From Saprospiraceae bacterium (GTDB lineage Bacteria > Bacteroidota > Bacteroidia > Chitinophagales > Saprospiraceae), in assembly GCA_016715985.1 (NCBI GenBank), contig JADJXD010000001.1:4650001-4714000 (forward strand): a stretch of 64,000 nt of DNA, given 5' to 3'. Shown in pieces: positions 56,535 through 64,000 of this stretch. Position numbers and translations under genes: made by a program. Numbering within the stretch: the stretch's first letter is position 1; every line of letters begins with the position of its first letter. Under the pieces are notes generated by a model. That model saw only the letters and a list, made by a program, of their open reading frames with translations. It did not search any database and was not told where the DNA came from.

Positions 56535-57449
56535 ATGAAATATTTTATAACCACAATATTATCAATTTTTATACTAATACCGGTCGTATTAACACAAAAT
56601 AACATCAACCGTTTTTTTTCCTCAGGATCAGAGATCGCATTAGACGTTCTCCCTGGGAATGATATTATCTTTTCATGTGTTTTTGAAAAAGGGCAGAGTA
56701 TTTACAATCTTGCCAGAACTTTTCAAGTAGATCCAAATCTTATTTATAAAATAAATAAGATCAATCCCGATATGCCGATCAGTGAAGGCAGGATTGTAAA
56801 GGTGCCTTTGGACAAAAACAAAATCAACATCCACGTTGGTCAGAAACCCTGGAATCAGCCTCACCTGAAAGTTTACTACATCGTAAAAAAAGGGGAGACA
56901 CTGTTCAGAATTTCCCGGGTATATTTCAATCAGCAAATTTCAGATGTAAAATCAAGGAATAAATTGATGTCAGATCAGTTGACTGAAGGTGATATGTTAC
57001 TGATGGGGTGGTTTCCGTTGCCTGATTCACCAGTCAGGAATGATATCGCTGAGTCAATTGTTGGTCCCAAAAATTCAGGTTCCGACCAAGAAAATATGAA
57101 ACTAAAAAATGAGGATTTAGAAAAAACTGTTAACGCAGAAGAAAACCAAACAGAAACTAATGAACCGCAGATAGTTTGGGTAACAGATCAAATTATCGCT
57201 TTATGGGACAAATCCAATAAAACCACTAGATCCATGTACGTTCTTCATAATGATGCAAAAATCGGGACAGAAATGGAACTGTTTTTTCCGTTAGTGAGGA
57301 CATCTGTGAAAGCAAAAGTAGTAGGAAGAATCCCCGAAGGTACTTATACAAATGACATTGCACTTTTTGTCAGCCCAAAAGTTGCCAGACATCTCGGGGT
57401 CCTTGACAATCGGTTTATGGTCCAGGTGAAGTATGCAAAACAGATGTAA
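56535..57449 (+). CDS. Exported protein with two LysM domains
   Basis: A 304-residue protein with a signal peptide (ITTILSIFILIPVVLTQ). LysM domain 1 is about 48-92 (FEKGQSIYNLARTFQVDPNL with an INKIN turn), and LysM domain 2 is about 112-160 (YYIVKKGETLFRISRVYF). These bind peptidoglycan. A linker rich in Glu and Asn follows, then a C-terminal domain (about 200-304) with WVTDQIIALWDKSNKTTRSM and EMELFFPLVRTSVKAKVVGR that I do not recognise. It probably links the outer part of the cell to the wall or senses it. Confidence 0.82.
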   Translation: MKYFITTILSIFILIPVVLTQNNINRFFSSGSEIALDVLPGNDIIFSCVFEKGQSIYNLARTFQVDPNLIYKINKINPDMPISEGRIVKVPLDKNKINIHVGQKPWNQPHLKVYYIVKKGETLFRISRVYFNQQISDVKSRNKLMSDQLTEGDMLLMGWFPLPDSPVRNDIAESIVGPKNSGSDQENMKLKNEDLEKTVNAEENQTETNEPQIVWVTDQIIALWDKSNKTTRSMYVLHNDAKIGTEMELFFPLVRTSVKAKVVGRIPEGTYTNDIALFVSPKVARHLGVLDNRFMVQVKYAKQM

Positions 57450-57487
57450 ACAGGCCTAGTGTTATGTTAAACGTGAATTCGAGATAA

Positions 57488-57602
57488 TTTTGTCACGATT
57501 TTTTTGCATTTTTTAGCAAAAATCACGCCAAAATTAGGTGCTATTTCCATTTTTGACCCCGGGTTCAAACCCGGGGCTACAAATATTATACCCCTCTGGG
57601 GT
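57488..57602 (-). repeat. Interspersed stacked-hairpin repeat, copy 3 (inverted)
   Basis: Read on the minus strand: ACCCC aga GGGGT (57602-57590), a perfect 9-bp stem CCCCGGGTT/AACCCGGGG (57557-57576), then GCAAAAA/TTTTTGC-type pairing near 57500-57525, ending TGACAAAA. Linker words such as ATATTTGTAGC and AATTTTGGCGTGATTTTTGC match copy 1 (ATATTGGTAGC, AATTTTTGGCGAGATTTTTGC). Confidence 0.7.
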
Positions 57603-58086
57603 ATTTTATGTGGAAAATCTATTATTTCTCTTCGTAATATATTGTAAATAAATGTATTATTCATCGAACTCACGTTATGTTAAAGTTAAATTGACATATG
57701 ACTTATTGTATCTTTTCCATTTGCTCTTCGTTGATGAACCCCTTCCTTAACTTCGGCTAAGGTCAGGAACCATCGCCTTGATCAAAAGAAAAATCTACTT
57801 ATAATTGATCCGTCATTCAACACTTACCATAACACTAGTGCTACAGGAACGAAGCAAGTAACTAATAAAACGAAGTAGATTATTTCCAAGATCAAGGCGA
57901 AAAACGCAGACATAACAATAGCTATGGCGAGGCTTTTTAACACAGAGATTGGGAATATGATCAAGTTTTAATGGTATTTATTTTGTTCTTTTAGCACTAG
58001 ATATTTTAACTTCATTTTAACGGCTTCCACAAAATATTAACACCAGAATATTCATTTTAATTCAGGAGTTTTTCATTTTGTTTTGG
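57603..58086. other. Gene-free stretch with a long-range inverted repeat
   Basis: No gene is supported between the LysM gene and the second intron. TCGCCTTGATC (57773-57783) and ATCTACTT (57793-57800) are matched in reverse by AAGTAGAT (57873-57880) and GATCAAGGCGA (57890-57900). This gives a 128-base unit with nested inverted ends. It may be a small non-autonomous element or the loop of a structured RNA. Confidence 0.45.
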
Positions 58087-58114
58087 TAGCCGGTCCATGA
58101 TCGGCTATTTTTTT
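58087..58114 (+). terminator. Terminator-like hairpin, target of intron copy 2
   Basis: TAGCCG (58087-58092) pairs with CGGCTA (58102-58107), followed by seven T and A, then the intron's GTGTG at 58116. Without the intron this hairpin would lie directly after the trmH-like stop codon. Confidence 0.75.
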
Positions 58115-58115
58115 A

Positions 58116-60025
58116 GTGTGCCCAGCATGGGTAATAACTTGGAGGTGAAAGTCCTCTGTGGGCTTGGTAGTAGGAACCACTAGCCAAGAGCAAGGGTGTC
58201 GTGGGTGACTGTGAATCTGAAAGAAGCTGGCGGCAAAATCTCGGCCTGACGGACAGAAACTGAATATAAGGCTTACTTAGAACGGACGAGTTTGCTAAAC
58301 AAAACAAAGTCCTATACTACCCGAGTTCTAAGGAGTAAATTCAGCAGGTATATGAGATGAAGGTTATTATTCTTACCTGGGGAGATCTGTATATACGATA
58401 CGGATAATTTTTTTTAGAAGTATCAACCTACATAGTGATATGTGGCTGAATGTACAGAAGTCAGCAGACGTCATAGTACTGGAGTGGTACGTTAGCACTA
58501 CGAAAGGAAGGACAGAACGCAAAGAATCTATAAATTTTGTAATCTCATGACAGAGCGTAGAAAGCAGACAAACTTGGGGACAAGGAATCCACAATGGAAG
58601 TAGAGATGGAATCTCAAGGTAAGTTGGGAGAGCCTAGCTATGTTGCGGCGAGAACAGAAGGAAGAGATGAGAACAGTAAGCATCATGGACTGCTTGAGAA
58701 AATACTATCACGAGAGAATATGAATCGGCATATTTGCGAGTGTTAGAAAATGGTGGCAGCTCGGGCATTGATAAGATGGAAGTAAGCGAAATGCTAAAAT
58801 ATCTTAAAGAACACGGGAGTACACTAAAAGAGCAGTTAATGACAGGCAGGTATAAGGCACAAGCAGTAAAACGAGTGGAAATACCGAAACCAGATGGTGG
58901 GGTAAGGATGTTGGGGATACCAACAGTAATAGACCGTATGATACAGCAAGCGATAAGCCAAGTACTGACACCGATATACGAAGAAGGATTTTCAGATAGT
59001 AGCTACGGCTTCAGACCCAATCGGAATGCACACCAAGCGATATTAAAAGCGAAGGAGTACATAGAAAGTGGTAGGAAGTATGTAGTAGATATTGATCTGG
59101 AAAGTTCTTTGATCGGGTTAATCATGACAAATTGATGTATCTGCTATCAGAAAAGATAGGAGATAAGAGAGTACTGAAATTGATAAGAGAGTACTTAGAA
59201 TCAGGAGTAATGATAGGTGGTTTATATAGCAAGACGGAAGAAGGCACGCCACAAGGTGGGCCATTAAGTCCGCTGTTATCAAATGTGATATTGGATAAAT
59301 TGGACAAGGAGTTAGAGCGTCGTGGTCACAAATTTTGCAGATACGCAGATGATTGTAATATCTATGTACAGACAAAACGATCAGCAGAACGAGTGATGCG
59401 AAGTGTCAGTAAATACTTGGAAGAAGAACTCCGACTGAAGGTAAATGAGAAGAAAAGTGAAACAGGCAGCCCGAAGGAACGAAAATTCTTAGGCTTTAGC
59501 TTTTATCAGAAACGAAAAGAAATAGGGGTAAGAATCCATCCTAAATCACTCGAACGGATAAAGGAAAAGGTCAGGAAATTGACAAGTAGAAGTAATGGCA
59601 TGAGTATAGAAGTAAGGATAAAGAAACTATCAAGCCTCATAGGTGGCTGGGTAAGTTACTATAAACTAGCGGACATCAAGAGTCATTGCCAAAAGTTAGA
59701 CGAATGGCTGAGAAGGCGACTAAGAATGTGCTATTGGAAGAACTGGAAGCGTGTAAAGACGAAGCATGATAATCTAATAAAACTTGGCGTGCCAAATTTC
59801 AAAGCATGGGAATTTGCTAATACAAGGAAAAGTTATTGGAGAATCGCCAATAGTCCGATATTAGCGACTAGTTTGACCAACCAGTATTTCGAGAACCTTA
59901 AACTGCTCACTTTCAGCCGAGCTTACAGTAAAACTTAGTAACTTTGCGAACCGCCGTATGCCGAACGGCACGTACGGTGGTGTGAGAGGACGGTAGATAA
60001 ATTAATTATCTACCTCCTACTCAAT
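58116..60025 (+). mobile_element. Group IIC-type intron, copy 2
   Basis: A 1910-base element almost identical to 29693-31604: I count two substitutions (G/A-class change near 58212; T to G near 58856) and four single-base length changes in or beside short homopolymers. It has the same GTGTG 5' end, domain V with CGC triad, domain VI and CTACTCAAT 3' end. It is inserted after a terminator-like hairpin, and its 3' end touches the methyltransferase gene at 60017-60559. The internal ORF is more damaged than in copy 1. Confidence 0.9.
58547..59938 (+). pseudogene. Group II intron reverse transcriptase/maturase, multiple frameshifts
   Basis: Same protein as at 30125-31517 but broken three times. 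A G is missing in the run near 58577 (four G against five in copy 1), giving an early stop. A base is missing near 58726, in ATGAATCGGCAT where GGG is expected. An A is missing near 59102 (GGAAAG against GGAAAAG), within DLEKFFDRV. From 59132 to 59938 the frame is intact and includes GTPQGGPLSP, CRYADD and the maturase domain. As annotated it cannot make an active protein, but all changes are homopolymer-type and could be sequencing errors. Confidence 0.82.
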
Positions 60026-60559
60026 TGAAACTTCAGCAAAAAACAATTTTCCATATTCCCACATCACAATACCGGCACACACAGAAACATTCAGTGAGTG
60101 TTTTGTTCCGAATTGAGGTATTTCAATACAAACGTCTACCCATTCCAGAACATCATCGCTTATTCCTTCCACTTCATTGCCAAATACTAAGGCGGTTTTT
60201 ATTTTATCCGGTTTGTAATGATCCAATGAAACGGATTTATCTGTCTGCTCGATACCTGCAATAACATATCCTTCTGCTTTTAATGACTTCACCGCTTCGG
60301 CAGTATTTTCATAATATTCCCAGGATACTGATTCGGTTGCACCTATGGCGGTTTTTGTGATCTCGCGATTGGGAGGGATAGCAGTGATGCCGCAGAGAAT
60401 TACTTTTTCAAAAGCAAATGCATCTGCTGTTCTGAAGACAGAACCTACGTTCATTGCAGAGCGGACATTATCCAGAACAACAATGACAGGTATCTTTGAA
60501 AGTTTTATGAATTCTTCCTGACTGACCCGGTTGAGTTCTTCCAGTTTTAACTTTCGCAT
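60017..60559 (-). CDS. SpoU/TrmH-family RNA 2'-O-methyltransferase
   Basis: A 180-residue SPOUT methyltransferase. The three family motifs are clear: NVRSAMNVGSVFRTADAF (motif 1), ALVFGNEVEGIS (motif 2) and IEIPQFGTKHSLNVSVCAGI (motif 3, the SAM-binding knot). The target, tRNA or rRNA, cannot be decided. The last two codons (Ile-Glu) and the TAG stop come from the 3' end of the adjacent group II intron. Joining the intron flanks restores a TAA directly after the preceding Ser codon. It lies 5 bases from the end of the broken pyrG and would be co-transcribed with it. Confidence 0.9.
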   Translation of the reverse strand: MRKLKLEELNRVSQEEFIKLSKIPVIVVLDNVRSAMNVGSVFRTADAFAFEKVILCGITAIPPNREITKTAIGATESVSWEYYENTAEAVKSLKAEGYVIAGIEQTDKSVSLDHYKPDKIKTALVFGNEVEGISDDVLEWVDVCIEIPQFGTKHSLNVSVCAGIVMWEYGKLFFAEVSIE

Positions 60560-60564
60560 AGAAA

Positions 60565-61850
60565 TTATTTGTTCTTATTATCCAATGCAGCTTTGATAAA
60601 ACTGACAAACAATGGATGCGGATTTTCCACCGTACTTTTCAATTCCGGGTGATACTGAACACCTATGAAGAAAGGGTGATTCTTTAATTCCACTATTTGG
60701 ACAAAGGCCCGACTCGGGATTAATACCTACAGGAATCAACCCTTTATCCTGAATTCTGTCCAAATATTTATTGTTAAATTCATAACGATGACGGTGTCAG
60801 AAGGCCATCAATGTTTTTTAGTTTTAACTCCACGTCATCATTCTCTAATGACTCAGAATGAATCGGGATCACATGCACTTTACATTCATTTACAGAACCA
60901 GCATGGATAAAAGCTTCATAAATAGACTTATATGCATCCTGAAGTTCATTGTATTTTCCCACCAGTGCTATGTTTACTTCATGGGTAGGGTTTTTTAATT
61001 TACCCAGAAATTCCTTCCATTGTGATAATTCCGGTTCGGCGCCTATTTTAAGATTCAGCTTTTTGAGTACTGTTTTGTCTAATTTTTCTTTCAGCATTAA
61101 TAACGGAACATCATAAATGGTGTCGGCATCTATCGCTTCGATGACAGATTTTTCATCCACATTACAGAACAGAGCTAATTTTTCACGTAATTCTTTGGGA
61201 AGCGGATATTCCGTTCTACATACTAATACGTCCGGTTGAATACCAGCCTGTAGCAACTCTTTTACGGAGTGTTGCGTCGGTTTGGTTTTAAGTTCTTTGG
61301 CAGCTTTCAGGTAGGGAATCAGTGTGAGATGAATGACAAGGCAATTTTCTTTTCCTTTTTCTCTTTTAAACTGTCTGAGTGCTTCCAGATAGGGGAGAGA
61401 TTCAATGTCACCCACTGTACCGCCTATTTCTGTGATTATGATGTCATAAGCGGATTCCGATTCCAAAAGCCGTATCCTTCTTTTTATTTCGTCCGTGATA
61501 TGCGGGATTACCTGAACCGTTTTGCCCAGATAGTCTCCTGCTCTTTCTTTATTGATGACGGTTTGATAGATTCTGCCTGTCGTGACATTGTTGGACTGAG
61601 AGGTGGGTTTATTCAGAAATCGTTCGTAATGACCTAAGTCCAGATCCGTTTCTGCGCCATCTTCGGTGACGTAACACTCACCATGTTCATAAGGATTAAG
61701 AGTGCCCGGATCGACATTGATATAAGGATCAAATTTCTGTATTGTTACTGAAAACCCTCGTGCCTGAAGGAGTTTGGCGAGGGATGCAGCTATAATACCC
61801 TTGCCCAATGAAGATGTAACACCGCCCGTAACGAAAATATACTTTACCAT
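60565..61850 (-). pseudogene. pyrG: CTP synthase, internal deletion and frameshift
   Basis: CTP synthase amidates UTP to CTP. The N-terminal synthetase domain is complete (VTGGVTSSLGKGIIAASLAK, DPGTLNPYEHGECYVTEDGA, EIGGTVGDIESLPYLEALRQ). The glutaminase domain starts (VNIALVGKYNELQDAYKSIY) but at 60797 the sequence jumps from DGLL to HRHRYEFNNKYLDR. This removes about 110 residues, including the GICLGMQ nucleophile region, and shifts the frame. A further extra T near 60713 shifts it again before ELKNHPFFIGVQYHPEL. The final residues to DNKNK and TAA 60565-60567 are recognisable. The reading frame as given stops at 60780 after 356 residues against about 540 normally. Confidence 0.88.
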
Positions 61851-62119
61851 AATATTAATAAATGGAAGGTTGATGGTTCCATTACGGGATGCAAAGGTAT
61901 ATAAATTTTCAGATTATTTCAGAGAAGAGGTGGAAGTATTTAGTATCATAATCAAAATCCGGTTTTTGAAAAGGTAACTACTGATAATGAATGTTAATTA
62001 TTTTTTGGATATATAATATCAGGAGTGTACATTTGTAGGTATGAAAGGAAGTTCGTGGAAGTAGTAAATAATTTGTCCAGATACTAACATCATAAATATA
62101 ACTATTAATATTAAAGGTA

Positions 62120-63512
62120 ATGAAAGCAAAAATTCTTAAAATAAATAAACTTTATGGTTATCTGAATAAAACAATAGATTTCAAAAACAATATTAATTTA
62201 CTTGTAGGTATAAATGGTTCTGGAAAAACGAGCATATTGAACATTGTAAATTGGTTACTAACACCATCTCTTGCACACCTTTGTGTGACAGAATTTGAGA
62301 ATTTAGAACTTTTGTTCGAATATAATGAATTGGAATATCTCATTGAAGTTTCTCAAGATACAAAACTATTAACTTATAAGGTTAAAAATATAACATATAG
62401 TATTGAATATTTTCCATTAACTGTAAGATTAAAAATCCCAACCTTTAGACTTACTCAAAATGAAACTCAAAAAGAGAGATTTTATTCTGAATACTTAAAT
62501 CTTGGACCAGATAAAGATGAAACTGAAACTTGGGCATTAGTTTTAATCAATTTCCCAAACCAATGGTAATTGGTCTTGATAGGTATTTATTTACTGAAGA
62601 AAAGAATGAAGCTATAATATATCAAGATGAAGTTCTACAAAGATTGGTAAAAAAGGATAATTCAGGCAGAGTTTCACCACTTGATGAGGTACGAAGATTA
62701 GCCAACCGGGAATACAGCATCTATAAAAGTAAAATAGTAGAATTAAATCGACTTTTAAATAATAAAATTATCCTTTCTTCTTTTGATGAAATTACTATTG
62801 ATACTTTAAAAGAGCTTGAAAGTGCTTCCAATATATCTCTTGATCAAATTGAAAATTTGCACAAAAAGTTGAGACTTTTTTCAAGGAAACAATGACTGAG
62901 AAAAATACTAAAGTACATTCTAAAAGAAAAGATCCAGCGCTTGAGAAAATTGAAAATTATTTTAATCATTTGAAGGACTTAATATCGAAAGCAGAGAAAA
63001 GTGATGATAGGGAAAGATTTTCATTGCTCTATCTTTCCAACATTAGTCAGTTTAAAAAACTAAAAGACTTAATTAAAGAATTTGAAGTGTTTGAAAAAAA
63101 GTCGCAAGACTACTATTTAGATATTAAAACTTACTTAGAAACTATAAATAGTTTTTTATCCGACTCAGCAAAACAACTGTCATTTCAAAAAGCCTTATCA
63201 GAATTAATTTTTAATGTCCTTGATAAAGATGGGATAATAATTTCAAAAGACCGAGATATAAAAACCTTGTCTTCTGGCGAACGACAAATTCTAATTTTAT
63301 TTACTTATCTTAAGTTCCATAATAAATTAGGAACAATTTTTATTATTGATGAACCCGAACTTTCACTTCATCCTAAATGGCAAGAAGAGTTTCTGAGAGC
63401 AGTTGAAACATTAACTCCAAAAAATACTCAAATAATTATTGCAACTCATTCACCAATAATCGTTGGTAGTAATATTGAATACTGTAAAGTACTACTTCCA
63501 TATAATGATTGA
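62120..63512 (+). pseudogene. ABC-type ATPase, AriA-like, interrupted by two frameshifts
   Basis: One ATPase of about 460 residues lies in three frames. Part 1 (62120-62569) has Walker A GINGSGKTSILN at about residue 32. Part 2 (62530-62895) begins in register with GISFNQFPKPMVIGLDRYLF; restoring one G in TGGGC joins it to part 1. Part 3 (62892-63512) joins if one T is restored in the T6 run near 62877. It has an alpha-helical insert, the signature LSSGERQILILF, Walker B IFIIDEPELSLHP and IIATHSP. The domain order is that of OLD/AAA15-like ATPases. The DUF4435 gene follows by 2 bases. The breaks may be sequencing errors rather than decay. Confidence 0.8.
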
Positions 63513-63514
63513 AT

Positions 63515-64000
63515 ATGATAACAGTTGAACAGAGCATTCCAACCAAATCAGATTCATTTCTTAAAGGAATAGATATTTTTTACACTCAATTTAATGAGGT
63601 AAATTTTTATATAGAAGATGAAGACCAAGAAAATTTCTATCATGTTATTCTCCAAAAATTATTTCCGGATATAATGCTCAGTAAAATATTTCCGTTACGT
63701 GGAAAAAAAAATGTAATTGACAAGTCTAAAAGACATATTGGAGATAATAAAAAAGTATTTATAGTTGATAAAGATTTTGATGATTTGCTCGGAAAAAAAA
63801 TAATTCAAAGCAACCTTTTTTATTTAAATGAATACTCAATTGAAAACTATTTAATAGATAAAAATGCGTTTCATGAATATGTTATTGAAGAGAAGCCAAG
63901 AATTAAACGAAAAGAAATTCCAAAATTATTAAAATTTGAAAACACTATAATTGAATGCTGTAAGACTTTCTGTGAACTAACTATTTTACATCTTTTAGTT
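63515..64000 (+). CDS. DUF4435/TOPRIM-like protein, AriB-like (3' end outside window)
   Basis: 162 codons are visible from ATG 63515 to the window edge. The sequence has the pattern of a DUF4435 domain: FYIEDEDQENFYHVIL (the acidic TOPRIM residue), then KVFIVDKDFDDL (the DxD motif) and LNEYSIENYLID, which is typical of DUF4435. It starts 2 bases after the ATPase stop. An ABC-type ATPase followed by a DUF4435 protein is the layout of PARIS (AriA-AriB), in which the ATPase holds the nuclease until a phage protein triggers release. Other ATPase-DUF4435 pairs exist, so the PARIS name is provisional. Confidence 0.7.
   Translation, partial: MITVEQSIPTKSDSFLKGIDIFYTQFNEVNFYIEDEDQENFYHVILQKLFPDIMLSKIFPLRGKKNVIDKSKRHIGDNKKVFIVDKDFDDLLGKKIIQSNLFYLNEYSIENYLIDKNAFHEYVIEEKPRIKRKEIPKLLKFENTIIECCKTFCELTILHLLV

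Noticed and set aside
60578..60763. Separate small gene downstream of pyrG
   Set aside because: It is the pyrG C-terminus (DRIQDKGLIPVGINPESG) read out of frame after the extra T.

Overview
The window reads as chromosome of a Bacteroidota bacterium, most likely Saprospiraceae or a close relative. The grounds are: type IX secretion (T9SS) substrates with C-terminal sorting domains, a PorP/SprF protein beside a type B (CHU_C-like) substrate, SprB-like and cohesin/dockerin-like modules, a Rho factor with a long low-complexity N-terminal insert, TAnnTTTG-type promoter boxes, weak Shine-Dalgarno signals and AT-rich DNA. The assignment is inferred from gene content; no rRNA or tRNA gene was found.

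Layout. 1-10 kb: uvrC (cut by the window start), mgsA, a secreted S9 peptidase, pyrR-pyrB, a DUF4369/thioredoxin-like lipid-free exported protein, a PepSY-type membrane protein, a lipoprotein, miaE and another lipoprotein. 11-24 kb: a large zinc metalloprotease, a 48-residue membrane protein, a REP-associated transposase (RAYT) embedded in its own palindromic repeats, an operon ending in era, a TolB-like propeller lipoprotein, a duplicated hairpin repeat, and an ABC exporter/GT39 pair. 24-36 kb: rpmH, rho, serS, a membrane zinc peptidase, frr, a first group II intron, a SRPBCC/GyrI-like protein, pabB-pabC, an LpxL-like acyltransferase and a lipoprotein. 36-53 kb: a surface/secretion block with a predicted outer-membrane protein, a T9SS metalloprotease with a P-domain, an atypical LuxR-type response regulator, two giant secreted proteins rich in HYR-like, dockerin-like, cohesin-like and SprB-like domains, and PorP/SprF. 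53-64 kb: a second GT39, cdd, kdsB, a LysM protein, a second copy of the group II intron abutting a SpoU-type methyltransferase gene, a broken pyrG, and at the right edge an ABC-type ATPase plus DUF4435/TOPRIM pair resembling the PARIS anti-phage system.

The most notable points are: (i) two nearly identical group IIC-type introns, each placed immediately after a terminator-like hairpin, the second one supplying the stop codon of the neighbouring gene; (ii) pyrG lacking about 110 residues including the glutaminase nucleophile region; (iii) the PARIS-like pair; (iv) a RAYT with two alternating REP-type hairpins; (v) an undescribed three-copy interspersed repeat built from stacked hairpins; (vi) a response regulator with Glu at the phospho-acceptor position. 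Several frameshifts in the last 6 kb and in the intron ORFs sit at short homopolymers, so uncorrected long-read sequence errors must be kept in mind beside genuine decay.
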